Positions 8,187 to 16,930 of a DNA stretch of 64,000 nt are shown here, one piece after another. Numbering within the stretch: position 1 is the first letter of the stretch; the number at the start of each line of letters is the position of its first letter. The stretch is from Verrucomicrobiota bacterium. GTDB lineage: Bacteria; Verrucomicrobiota; Verrucomicrobiia; Limisphaerales; PALSA-1396. Where the stretch lies: positions 1 through 64,000 of the forward strand of contig JACQFP010000078.1 in NCBI GenBank assembly GCA_016200005.1. The letters run 5' to 3'. The notes beneath the pieces are model-generated. The model saw only the letters and a list, made by a program, of their open reading frames with translations. It did not search any database and was not told the origin of the DNA. Position numbers and translations under genes: made by a program.

Positions 8187-9461
8187 TCACTTCATCTCAA
8201 CGATTTCACCATCGTCAACCCACTTAACGTATGCGGCGCGGTCGTAGCCCGCCGATTCGAGCAGACTAGCGTGTGCATCTCGCAACTCGGCTTTGAGTTC
8301 GGGATTTGCGGCGAGTTCCTCGTCAATGTCGCAAATTATAGAAACCAATTCGGCAAGCTTGACCGCGCACTCACGCTCGTCGGGATACTTCTTTGCGGGC
8401 AGGCTTAGTTTTGTCATTCCGCTCTCATCCACAGGTGGGGCGATGTTTGGCCTTAGTGCGAACGCGAGTGAAAGCATGATTGCTCCCTTATCTTTGTTTA
8501 TGCAGTGCCGAAAACTCTTGCGCATAACAATTGTCCACTGAGGCTTAGCTCTTTGGCACAGCGCCAACAGCCACTTTCCAAGCGCAACGCTAAACAGTTG
8601 CACCAGGTGATCCTCATTCAGTGCCGACAGGTTAAGTGAAGTCGCGGCACTCCGAAAAGCTTCTTCAGGCAGGAACTTCCTAATTTGGTCGGCAAAGTCT
8701 TTGTGCTTGGTAAAATTGTCACGGGTCGGACCGCACAGGGTTTGCAGGCCTTCCGGGTGAACGACTGCGGGTTCAACCATCGTAGTAATAAAAAGCAGCC
8801 ACTCGGTTTTCTGGTGTTCGAATTGGTAGGAGAGAAGCCGATACAAAGCGTCGTAGTATTCGGTCGGGGCTTTGGCAGTATTTGGAAACATCGAACCACA
8901 TAGGTCGAGATTCACGACGTGATACGGTCCGTATTCCTTCAAGTATCGGAGTGCCTGCGATTCAGGCAAAGCGATAGATTCAAAGCGGTCCTGTAAGACG
9001 CGCGAATTTGTTGCCACACGCAGCAGGGAAGTTACGGCATTGTTAGCGACGTGAACGCGCGTTCCCTTCTGATCCGAGCCTTGGCTTTCGTTGAAACCAA
9101 GATATCGAATGAAACAATTCAACTCGTTCACATCGCGCCAAAGGGCGCGAACATCAAGCAGGTCTTCGCCAGGGATTACGAGACACCGGAGCGGGCGATC
9201 CAAGCCTACGTTTGCGGGCAAATCAAACTTAACCCCGGCGCTGGAGGTTTCATCAAGCGACCATTCACCTTCATCCTGCTGTAGCTGTTGTCGCCAATAG
9301 CGCTTAATCATTCGCGCTGTCAGCTCGTTCCACTGAAAACGCCGGATGTATTCTTTTTTCACCCGATGCCACGGAAGAAACTTGTCCCGCGGCGGCTCTG
9401 TATGTGCAGGCAGCTCGTCCTGTATGATGTCATCAGCAAAGTCAGACCCTTCGGAACTCAT
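8187..9461 (-). CDS. Unrecognised protein of the dcm-GHKL-vsr cassette
   Basis: A 424-residue soluble protein; I cannot assign it to a characterised family. It begins 3 bp after the GHKL ATPase gene and ends 12 bp before vsr, so it is an integral operon member. The central part reads like a degraded Rossmann/methyltransferase fold: RCLVIPGEDLLDVRALW at about residues 89-105 and YGPYHVVNLDLCGSMF at about 182-197, resembling motifs I and IV of class I enzymes. The remainder is mostly helical with conserved-looking Trp/His patches. From memory it resembles proteins annotated in databases only by locus-style family names beside methyltransferases; this is unverified. Confidence 0.8.
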   Translation of the reverse strand: MSSEGSDFADDIIQDELPAHTEPPRDKFLPWHRVKKEYIRRFQWNELTARMIKRYWRQQLQQDEGEWSLDETSSAGVKFDLPANVGLDRPLRCLVIPGEDLLDVRALWRDVNELNCFIRYLGFNESQGSDQKGTRVHVANNAVTSLLRVATNSRVLQDRFESIALPESQALRYLKEYGPYHVVNLDLCGSMFPNTAKAPTEYYDALYRLLSYQFEHQKTEWLLFITTMVEPAVVHPEGLQTLCGPTRDNFTKHKDFADQIRKFLPEEAFRSAATSLNLSALNEDHLVQLFSVALGKWLLALCQRAKPQWTIVMRKSFRHCINKDKGAIMLSLAFALRPNIAPPVDESGMTKLSLPAKKYPDERECAVKLAELVSIICDIDEELAANPELKAELRDAHASLLESAGYDRAAYVKWVDDGEIVEMK

Positions 9462-9464
9462 GCG

Positions 9465-11423
9465 CTAACCTTCCAGTAAAACGATCTCGAGAATGTCGCG
9501 AACAAGTTTTTCCTGCTCATCGAACGACAGCCTTTCAAGCAATCCCCATCCGTGCAGAAGCTGAACAACAGCGACGGCTTTCTTTTCAGCCAGTTTTCGC
9601 CTCTCGCCTTCCGCTGAAGTGGTGTATTTCGCTGGAGACGGCGGAAGCACTACATTTTTCCTGAGAGCGATCATGCCTTCGCTGCGTAGCTTTCGCGCTT
9701 CTGATTGCTTGGCCGGTTCAAGCAAAACAACTTCAGGAACGTCCTCCACCCCACGTGCTTTCAAAGCTGCTTCGACCTTTTCCTCAACTTTTTCCCGGAC
9801 TCTCTTTCCCTGCGTCACAAGTTTGTGTGATCGTACGTCGCTGCCAATTTCTTTGTGGCGGTTGGCAAGTTGTCTCAGCGCAGAGTGCAGCCATTTGACG
9901 AGATATTGGTAGTGTGGATGCGCGTAGTTAAAAGATTCGCGGTCGATGTTTATTGCCCCGTCCAGACCTTCGCGCACAAAAATCTCTGCGGTGATTTGCC
10001 GGGTGCGCGTTTGCTCTGACACTTGGTATCCCATGAATGTCCTATCAAAAAGCGCACCCGAGGCATTGCCGACGCGCAGGATTACCCCTTGATGCTGCTT
10101 CGGAATAATTCGGGGTGACCAAAAAAGATACGCTTCAAACACCAATGGTCCGCCGCTCATTTCCACGTGCTTCTTCTCAAACTTCTGGGAGTCATGACCT
10201 ATGAACAACAATGGGTTTTTTACAGCGGTCTTTGTCTTCGGGAGGTTTCGATAGAGAATCGGGCGAAACAACTGCACGCCGTCAATAAACACGTCGAACC
10301 TTTCTCCCGGAGCACCGTTGGGAGTTTTGAGTCGCAGGGCCTTTCGCGGGGTTTCACCATTTTCAAGTTTGAGTTTTTTAGCCTGTCCACGCGCACGGTT
10401 TTCGATTTCAAAGAACACAAATTCCTCGTCGCCAGCTAAATCAAACGGATGCCCTTCAAGATATTCGAGTGGCGCAGAAACAGAGAGTGTCCAGAGCGTC
10501 TGCAGATATCGATCCAAGAAAATATCCAGGTCAACTGACTCGGTTTCCACGGCGGCATCACGCACAGCGTTTACAAACTTTTCAAAACGCTCTCGCGGCT
10601 GATCGTTTTCGTCCCACGGCAATTGTGGTTGCACTTCGAGCAGTTCCTCCTGCTTCGGCTTCATGCGACCGATGTGCCAAGCCGGCGGCTTTGTCTTTTC
10701 GACTTCGGCCTCCGCCTTCTCATAGTCAATCTTCGTCCAAAGGTCATCACTTGCCAGTTCGGCGCGCGTGCGCGGAAGCAGATCGAGCAATTTGACTTCT
10801 GTCCCGTGAGAATTCCGGTCGGTCGCACGTTCGCGCCAAATGCGTGCGTGTCCCGTTTCGATTTCGCGCCGCCCGCCTTCCTTTAGTGGAAGCAATTTTT
10901 GCTGCCCGCCGACTGAGCCAAGCGTGATGTCCGCAATTGTCCGGTGGGTGTCGCCCTTTGTTTTTGTGATGATGAGAAAATGTCGCGTAAACTGCGCAAC
11001 AGAGAAAAGACCGATGCCGAGCTTCCCAATCAGTTGACGCCCGCCTGGGCTGCGGTTTTCGTCAGTCTTGGCCGTGACACCTAGCTCCTTGCCTTCTTCA
11101 CTCCGTTTCACGCTGCCACCGATATGTTTGATGAGGTGCTCTAACACTTCGGGAGATAGGCCAAGCCCGTTATCACGGATGGAAATTTGCGCGAATCGCG
11201 GTGCATCAGTCAGTATGACTACCTCTGCCGAATCCGCGTCGTATGCGTTAGAGATTAGTTCGCGCAAAGCCGAAGAAGGCTGTCGATAAATGCCGTCTGT
11301 GATGCGAGCCAGCACGCGCTCGTCGGTGGCAAGCATTGTCTCCACCGGCATTCGTGACTTCTCTGACGCGCGAATTTGCTCCGCGAGTGGCTGCTCTACC
11401 GGGGTGGTTTTGGATTTAGCCAT
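9465..11423 (-). CDS. GHKL (MutL/Hsp90/MORC-like) ATPase
   Basis: A 652-residue ATPase. The ATG at 11423 is preferred over an upstream start because it overlaps the methyltransferase stop (ATGGCTAA), indicating translational coupling. GHKL motifs are complete: N-box SALRELISNAYDAD (Glu55, Asn59), G1 IRDNGLGLS (84-90), G2 IGKLGIGLFSV (132-142) and G3 NSHGTEVKL. A transducer-like domain and a long charged C-terminal coiled region follow. Iyer, Abhiman and Aravind (2008) described MutL/MORC-like ATPases in bacterial restriction-modification operons with C5 methylases and Vsr-type nucleases; the gene order here fits that class. Confidence 0.93.
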   Translation of the reverse strand: MAKSKTTPVEQPLAEQIRASEKSRMPVETMLATDERVLARITDGIYRQPSSALRELISNAYDADSAEVVILTDAPRFAQISIRDNGLGLSPEVLEHLIKHIGGSVKRSEEGKELGVTAKTDENRSPGGRQLIGKLGIGLFSVAQFTRHFLIITKTKGDTHRTIADITLGSVGGQQKLLPLKEGGRREIETGHARIWRERATDRNSHGTEVKLLDLLPRTRAELASDDLWTKIDYEKAEAEVEKTKPPAWHIGRMKPKQEELLEVQPQLPWDENDQPRERFEKFVNAVRDAAVETESVDLDIFLDRYLQTLWTLSVSAPLEYLEGHPFDLAGDEEFVFFEIENRARGQAKKLKLENGETPRKALRLKTPNGAPGERFDVFIDGVQLFRPILYRNLPKTKTAVKNPLLFIGHDSQKFEKKHVEMSGGPLVFEAYLFWSPRIIPKQHQGVILRVGNASGALFDRTFMGYQVSEQTRTRQITAEIFVREGLDGAINIDRESFNYAHPHYQYLVKWLHSALRQLANRHKEIGSDVRSHKLVTQGKRVREKVEEKVEAALKARGVEDVPEVVLLEPAKQSEARKLRSEGMIALRKNVVLPPSPAKYTTSAEGERRKLAEKKAVAVVQLLHGWGLLERLSFDEQEKLVRDILEIVLLEG

Positions 11424-12516
11424 GCAGGCAGACAGGAATGTCGGCCAACTCGGCAAGTACGGATAGAACTGCTTTCGCAAGCGGAGGCGGCACAGCGTTG
11501 GTCACTTGTTCCATCTGATTGGCGAAAGAACCATAAACTCGGAAACTGTCCGGGAATCCCTGAAGTCTGGCAGCTTCTCGCACGGTTATGCTGCGCGGTT
11601 CTTTGAAGTGTGCAGGCGGCGCTCGGTGGCCGGAAAAAAGCGTGTTCGAAAGGCGAGTCGGATGCAGGCGGCGGTATGACATCGGGCCAGTGCCTGGGTC
11701 AATGGCCGCAATCTTCTTCATCACTCGCTCAGAGTGCCGCATGGCGAAATGATTGGCAACGCCACCGTAATCTTTGTCATCGTCGTAGTCGTCGGGACGG
11801 ACTTTGGGATCGGACAATCCATTCAGCGTTTCCCTTGCGCCAACGGGATCGGTCTTGAATTCCTCCAGTCGCTCCAAAACGACATGCTCATCGATGGGCT
11901 GCTTGGTCACTAAAAAGAATGCGCGTCTCCGTTTCTGTGACACTCCAAATTCCGATGCGTCGAGAACGATGTGCGTGATGTGAAACTCGCCCTGCTGAAT
12001 TATTTGCTCAAATTTCCGAATTCGATCACTGTGCTTGTCTGCGAGTAACATCGAGACGTTTTCGATCAGTGCACAGTCAGGCTGTAGCTTTGAGACAGCG
12101 CGCGCAACGGCAACCAGCACCTGATTGCGCGGGTCTGCGGGATCGCGAGAACCGGCAGCGGAGAAACCCTGACATGGCGGCCCTGAAAGAATTATCGTTG
12201 GCTGGTTTGCAGCTTTGAATGGTTCTAATAACTTTGCGCATTCCGCGAGAATTGTTTTGGAACGAACGCTTCCTTCCAAAGCTTTGGTGGCAGGGAAGTT
12301 TTTGGAGAACGTCTTGAGAGCGCTTGAATTGACGTCCACGCCGGCGACGATTTGCACACCTAGTTTCTTGGCGGCCAGAGACAGCCCACCCAAACCGCAG
12401 CACAAATCAACCGCACCCGGCGCAGTGGGCGGGGTGCATTGGACGGCGAGGCTTTGTTCCGAACGGTTAGACGGTCGGTTCGTGCCATTGATTGCCTGTT
12501 CGGTCGTTGAAATCAC
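11416..12516 (-). CDS. dcm: DNA (cytosine-5-)-methyltransferase
   Basis: Methylates cytosine at C5 in a sequence-specific context. All core motifs are in order in the 366-residue protein: motif I VDLCCGLGGLS (36-46), motif IV GPPCQGFSAAG with catalytic Cys115, motif VI ENV (152-154), motif VIII QKRRR (194-198), motif IX REAARLQGFPD and motif X QVTNAVPPPLA. The variable target-recognition region between VIII and IX is short, so the target cannot be predicted. It is the first gene of the operon with the GHKL ATPase, the unrecognised protein and vsr. Confidence 0.97.
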   Translation of the reverse strand: MISTTEQAINGTNRPSNRSEQSLAVQCTPPTAPGAVDLCCGLGGLSLAAKKLGVQIVAGVDVNSSALKTFSKNFPATKALEGSVRSKTILAECAKLLEPFKAANQPTIILSGPPCQGFSAAGSRDPADPRNQVLVAVARAVSKLQPDCALIENVSMLLADKHSDRIRKFEQIIQQGEFHITHIVLDASEFGVSQKRRRAFFLVTKQPIDEHVVLERLEEFKTDPVGARETLNGLSDPKVRPDDYDDDKDYGGVANHFAMRHSERVMKKIAAIDPGTGPMSYRRLHPTRLSNTLFSGHRAPPAHFKEPRSITVREAARLQGFPDSFRVYGSFANQMEQVTNAVPPPLAKAVLSVLAELADIPVCLHG

Positions 12517-12838
12517 TTGGTTGCCTTTCAGACTGTTACACGCAAGCCAGTTTCATTGCCATCATTTTCAAATGCGCAAAGTTGGCTAGAATTTCAAGGT
12601 TTTCACGCGAAACATTCAACTCCTCACCCCCAGCCGCTCTTCGTTCAAAGCGTATGGCCTGGGCTATTATCTGTCGGGTTGTCAGCCCTGTGAATCAGCG
12701 TTCATCCGCGTCAATCAGCGGTTCAGAAGCGGTTGAGGGCCGTTGGTTGAGAGTTGAGAGGGGAGCAGAGCACTTCATCGGAGGTCCTCACCCCAGTCCG
12801 GCTCCCATCCGATTGGCAAGGGTAGCGGTCGCCTCGTT
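12517..12838. other. Intergenic region with right repeat arm and repeat remnant
   Basis: The 322-bp gap between dcm and msrP holds no convincing gene. It contains the right arm of the inverted repeat (12658-12761) and, near 12785-12825, a degraded copy of the cctcacc...ggtgagg hairpin family. The dcm promoter should lie at its left end, but I see no clear -35/-10 pair. Confidence 0.6.
12658..12761. repeat. Right arm of ~104-bp imperfect inverted repeat
   Basis: Aligns to the reverse complement of 7615-7717. Together the arms bound a 5.1-kb segment that contains exactly the four cassette genes. Sequence resembles dispersed intergenic repeats rather than transposon ends, since no target duplication is evident. 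Confidence 0.85.
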
Positions 12839-13843
12839 TCACTTCGCATACAGCTTCGCCACGTAGCTGCCGTAACCGTTGTAAGGCTGCGTCCGGACGC
12901 GGTCGCCGCTGTCGATCATGCGTTCCGTCGCCTGTGACCAGCGCGGGTGCGGCACGGCGGGGTTGACATTGGATTCAAACGGATACTCGTCCGGCGCGAG
13001 CGTTTCCCACAAGGTCGCCGGTTGCTGCGTGACGAACTCGATCTTCACAATCGACTTGATGCTCTTGTAGCCGTATTTCCACGGCACGATGATGCGGATG
13101 GGTGCGCCATGCTGCTTGGGCAACGGCTTGCCGTAAATGCCGGTGACCAACATCGTCAGCGGATTCATCGCTTCATCCAGCCGGAGGCCCTCGGTATAAG
13201 GCAGCGGATAACCTTGCTGAATCAGCCTGGCCCAGCCCGGCGCTTGATCGGGACGATTGAAAGTCTGCCATCGAATAAATTTGGCTTCCGGTTTGGGAGA
13301 AACTTTTTCGATGAGTTTGCTGAGCGGAAAACCGGTCCAAGGAACAATCATGCCCCACGCTTCCACACAACGAAAGCGATAGACCCGCTCTTCCATCGGC
13401 ATCGTCACAATCAATTCCTGAACGTCGAGCGTCATCGGTTTTTCAACAAGGCCACTGATTTCGACCGGCCACGGCGCGGTGACGAATTTGTCCACGAGTT
13501 GGCGCACGCGGTCCTTGGTCGTGGAGAATTCGTAGAAGTTGTTGTACGTGCCCGCGATCTTTTCATTCGTCAACGGCCAGCCGGGATTGAACTCCGGGTT
13601 GCGCGGGTAAGGGTATTTGCCGGGGGACACTGGCGAGCCGGACGGTTTCGGCTCCGGTGTCGCGGTGGCGGCAGCAGGTGGATTCGCCGCTTCTTTCGAA
13701 CAACCGAGGAGCGGCAACGACATCAAGCCGGCGCTCGTGACTCCCATCTGCTTGAGGAAGCGGCGGCGATTCAGGAACACGGATTCCGGCGTAACGTGCC
13801 GCTCTGGAATAAACCAATCCGGACGACGAATGATATTGAACAT
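12839..13843 (-). CDS. msrP: MsrP-type protein-methionine-sulfoxide reductase catalytic subunit
   Basis: Periplasmic molybdopterin enzyme that reduces methionine sulfoxide in envelope proteins. A twin-arginine leader (NRRRFLKQMG) is followed by a lipobox-like LLGCSK and a Pro/Ala-rich linker. The Mo-ligand Cys lies in FRCVEAWGMIVPW, and the GAPIRIIVPWKYGYKSIK segment is typical. I prefer the ATG at 13843 over the TTG 18 bp upstream because the family begins close to the (I)PERxVTPESV motif. The haem-membrane partner MsrQ is not seen nearby. Confidence 0.92.
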   Translation of the reverse strand: MFNIIRRPDWFIPERHVTPESVFLNRRRFLKQMGVTSAGLMSLPLLGCSKEAANPPAAATATPEPKPSGSPVSPGKYPYPRNPEFNPGWPLTNEKIAGTYNNFYEFSTTKDRVRQLVDKFVTAPWPVEISGLVEKPMTLDVQELIVTMPMEERVYRFRCVEAWGMIVPWTGFPLSKLIEKVSPKPEAKFIRWQTFNRPDQAPGWARLIQQGYPLPYTEGLRLDEAMNPLTMLVTGIYGKPLPKQHGAPIRIIVPWKYGYKSIKSIVKIEFVTQQPATLWETLAPDEYPFESNVNPAVPHPRWSQATERMIDSGDRVRTQPYNGYGSYVAKLYAK

Positions 13844-13918
13844 GGGATCAAGTTGCTTCAACGTGGTTCATATTTCATCATCACAATCACAAACACAAAT
13901 GGAAAAAATTTTCCGCTT

Positions 13919-15007
13919 ATGCAAATAAAAATCCCGCTTGCTTCGATGACCTGCCTGGCCGTTGGATTCATCTCGATGACATTGACTGCCGCCGAGCCGG
14001 GTGGTTCCTCAGGAGGCGAGTTGCTCAAACAACCAGGACTCGTGACCAAGGAATTCATTTACGAACAAGCGCCCTTCCCGGAATGTCACGCCTCGACCAT
14101 TGCCGAAACGAAAGGCGGACTCGTGGCCGCGTGGTTCGGCGGCACAGGCGAGAAAAATCCGGACGTGGGCATCTGGGTCGCGCGGCACGAGGGCGGCAAA
14201 TGGACGCCGCCGGTCGAAGCCGCCAACGGCGTGCAAAGCCCGACGCAACGCTTCGCGTGTTGGAATCCTGCGCTGTTCCAGCCCAAGAGCGGGCCATTGC
14301 TGTTGTTCTACAAGGTTGGTCCGAATCCGCGCGACTGGTGGGGCATGTTGAAAACATCGAGTGATGACGGCAAAACGTGGTCGGAGGCGCGGCGCTTGCC
14401 GGAAGGTATTCTCGGTCCGATCAAGAACAAGCCAATCCAACTCGCCAACGGTGATCTGCTTTCTCCCAGCAGCACGGAAGACAATGGCTGGCACGTCCAC
14501 TTGGAACGCTCCAGTGACTTGGGCAAGACCTGGCAGAAGAGCGTGCCGGTCAACGGGCCGTTCGGCGTGATCCAACCCACCATTCTCACTCACACGGATG
14601 GACGCCTGCAAATCCTCTGTCGCAGTCAGCAAAGGAAAATTGTCGAGAGCTGGTCCTCCGACGATGGCAAAACCTGGAGCGAACTGGCTGCGACCGCATT
14701 GCCCAATCCGAATTCCGGCATCGACGCGGTGACGTTGTCCGATGGCCGTCATTTGCTGGTCTATAATCACACTTCGAGAGGCCGCTCGCCCGTGAACGTC
14801 GCGGTTTCCAAGGACGGCAAAGACTGGAAGGCGGCATTGGTTCTGGAAGATCAACCGGGCGAATACTCCTACCCTGCTGTGATTCAAACTGCGGATGGAC
14901 TCGTTCATATCACTTACACCTGGAAACGTGTCAAGGTCAGACATGTCATCGTCGATCCCGCCAAACTTTCGCTGCGGGACCTGTCGGACGGTGCCTGGCC
15001 CCGCTGA
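13919..15007 (+). CDS. Exported sialidase-family propeller
   Basis: A 362-residue protein with a signal peptide (PLASMTCLAVGFISMTLTAAE) and a six-bladed sialidase fold, shown by repeated Asp-boxes: SSDDGKTWSE twice, SSDLGKTWQK and SKDGKDWKA. The N-terminal EFIYEQAPFPECHASTIAE region with WFGGT is typical of the BNR-repeat/exo-sialidase group widespread in Verrucomicrobiota and Planctomycetes. A much longer upstream extension of the frame overlaps msrP on the other strand and is rejected. Substrate unknown. Confidence 0.85.
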   Translation: MQIKIPLASMTCLAVGFISMTLTAAEPGGSSGGELLKQPGLVTKEFIYEQAPFPECHASTIAETKGGLVAAWFGGTGEKNPDVGIWVARHEGGKWTPPVEAANGVQSPTQRFACWNPALFQPKSGPLLLFYKVGPNPRDWWGMLKTSSDDGKTWSEARRLPEGILGPIKNKPIQLANGDLLSPSSTEDNGWHVHLERSSDLGKTWQKSVPVNGPFGVIQPTILTHTDGRLQILCRSQQRKIVESWSSDDGKTWSELAATALPNPNSGIDAVTLSDGRHLLVYNHTSRGRSPVNVAVSKDGKDWKAALVLEDQPGEYSYPAVIQTADGLVHITYTWKRVKVRHVIVDPAKLSLRDLSDGAWPR

Positions 15008-15082
15008 ATTCTTGAACAGAAAAGTTGCCTTCAGCGTCTTTACGCGTAACTTGCCACGGCCTTCAGCCGTTAGAACATTGTC

Positions 15083-16930
15083 ATGAGGATAAAGAAAATC
15101 TTGTTTCGAAACACCACAATGGGTTTCGTGTTGCTGGCGTTACTGACTTTTCCAGTCACGGCGAGGAATGATTCGGCGAAGGAAAAACCGGAAAAGGCCG
15201 CAGGCACCGTCGAGAATTTCCGGCTGCTCGATCACCAGGGCAAGTCGCACGAACTTTATCGCCAGACCCAGGCGCCGGTTGTGGTGCTGGTCGTGGCGGG
15301 GAATGGTTGCCCGATCGTCCGGCAAAGCATCGCGACGATCAAAGCGTTGCGCGACCGGTTCGCCGACAAAAAGGTGGTGTTCTGGCTGCTCGACCCCAAC
15401 TCGCAGGATGATCAGGCCAGCAGCGTGGAGGAAGCCAAGGAGTTCAGCATTGATCTGCCCATCCTGATGGACAAGAACCAGCTCGTCGCCCGGTCATTGA
15501 CCGCGAACCGGACGGCGGAAGCCATTGCCATCAGCACCAAGGATTGGAAAATCTTTTATCGCGGCGCCATTGATGATCGGCTCGGTTACGGCACGCAAAA
15601 AGTCAAGCCGCCCAAAACCTACCTGGCGAATGCGCTGGAAAACTTTCTGGCCGGCAAAAAGGTTTCGCCCAGCACTACGCCGGTCAAAGGCTGCGCCGTC
15701 AGTTTCGTGACGATCACGCCCAAGGAAGGCAAGACTGTTTCCTATGCTAAAGAGGTGGCGCCCATTCTCCAGAAGCACTGCGTGACCTGTCACAGTCACG
15801 GCAACATCGGGCCGTTTGCCATGTCGAGCTATGAGAAGGTCAAGGGTTGGTCTTCCACGATCCAGGAAGTGCTGCTTGAACAGCGCATGCCGCCGTGGCA
15901 CGCCGATCCGCACCACGGCGCGTTCGCCAACGACCGTTCGCTCAGCTCCGAAGAAATTCAGACTCTGGTGACGTGGATCGACCAAGGCAAGCCGCGCGGC
16001 GCCGGCAACGACCCGCTGGCTGCGCAACCATCAAAGACGACCGAGGAGTGGGCCTTGGGCAAACCAGACTACATCGTTCAGATTCCAAAAGAAGTGACTG
16101 TTGAGGCGACCGGAGTTTTCCCGTATCGCTACATGATTGTTAAATCGCCAATCCCCGAAGATGCCTGGCTCAGCGCAGCGGTCGTGCGGGCGAGCAACCG
16201 CAAGGTGCTGCACCATTGCCTGGTCTTCGTGAAGTATCCGAAAGATGCCGAACACCCGCAGCCGGACAATAAAGGCGGCATCGACGGTTTCTTTACCGGC
16301 TACGTTCCCGGCACCGAGCAGACCACCTTCCCGGAAGGCACCGGGAAATTCCTACCCAAAGGCGCGCTGTTTATTTTTCAACTTCATTACACGGCCACCG
16401 GGAAAGAAGAAAAGGATCAGACCGAAATCGGTCTCTACTTGTCAAAAACCAAACCGCCGATGGAACTTCAGACCCGCGCAGCGGCACAGACGCGACTGGA
16501 CATTCCGCCTGGCGACCCCAATTACGAAGTTCAGGGTAGTTTCACGTTCCAACGCGACTCGTTGCTTTATGAGATGAGTCCGCACATGCATTTCCGAGGT
16601 GCGCGTTGCCTTTACGAAGCGGTTTATCCCGACGGCAAGCGGGAACGCTTGCTCTCCGTGCCCAATTACGATTTCAACTGGCAGACCACGTACCGGCTCG
16701 CCGAACCCAAACGGATGCCCGCCGGCACCAAACTGATCTGCACCGGGGCGTTTGACAATTCGCCGCAAAACCCGGCCAATCCCGATCCAACCAAACTGGT
16801 TCACTTCGGCGAGCAGACGTTCGATGAAATGTTCATCGGCTATTTGAACTACGCCGAACTGCCGCAGACCAACGCCGCCCCGGCTGCTTCCGCCGCCAAT
16901 GATAGCGCGACAAAGCAGGCTGCGAATTGA
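15083..16930 (+). CDS. Redoxin / cytochrome c / copper monooxygenase-like fusion
   Basis: A 615-residue exported protein with three parts. Residues about 40-190 are a redoxin (thioredoxin-like) domain; the active site is reduced to NGCPIVRQ, a single Cys. A monohaem cytochrome motif CVTCH follows at about 232. The C-terminal part (about 330-600) has the His pairs of copper type II ascorbate-dependent monooxygenases: RKVLHHCLVF, FQLHYTATG and MSPHMHFRGAR. The signal peptide is MGFVLLALLTFPVTA. The role, perhaps periplasmic oxidation of an unknown substrate, is inference from domains. Confidence 0.85.
   Translation: MRIKKILFRNTTMGFVLLALLTFPVTARNDSAKEKPEKAAGTVENFRLLDHQGKSHELYRQTQAPVVVLVVAGNGCPIVRQSIATIKALRDRFADKKVVFWLLDPNSQDDQASSVEEAKEFSIDLPILMDKNQLVARSLTANRTAEAIAISTKDWKIFYRGAIDDRLGYGTQKVKPPKTYLANALENFLAGKKVSPSTTPVKGCAVSFVTITPKEGKTVSYAKEVAPILQKHCVTCHSHGNIGPFAMSSYEKVKGWSSTIQEVLLEQRMPPWHADPHHGAFANDRSLSSEEIQTLVTWIDQGKPRGAGNDPLAAQPSKTTEEWALGKPDYIVQIPKEVTVEATGVFPYRYMIVKSPIPEDAWLSAAVVRASNRKVLHHCLVFVKYPKDAEHPQPDNKGGIDGFFTGYVPGTEQTTFPEGTGKFLPKGALFIFQLHYTATGKEEKDQTEIGLYLSKTKPPMELQTRAAAQTRLDIPPGDPNYEVQGSFTFQRDSLLYEMSPHMHFRGARCLYEAVYPDGKRERLLSVPNYDFNWQTTYRLAEPKRMPAGTKLICTGAFDNSPQNPANPDPTKLVHFGEQTFDEMFIGYLNYAELPQTNAAPAASAANDSATKQAAN

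Noticed and set aside
7615-12761. Composite transposon
   Set aside because: No transposase, no target-site duplication and arms that look like dispersed repeats; only an inverted-repeat-bounded cassette can be claimed.
12947-13918. Long upstream extension of the sialidase gene on the plus strand
   Set aside because: It runs antisense through msrP and has the composition of a shadow frame; the signal peptide begins at 13919.
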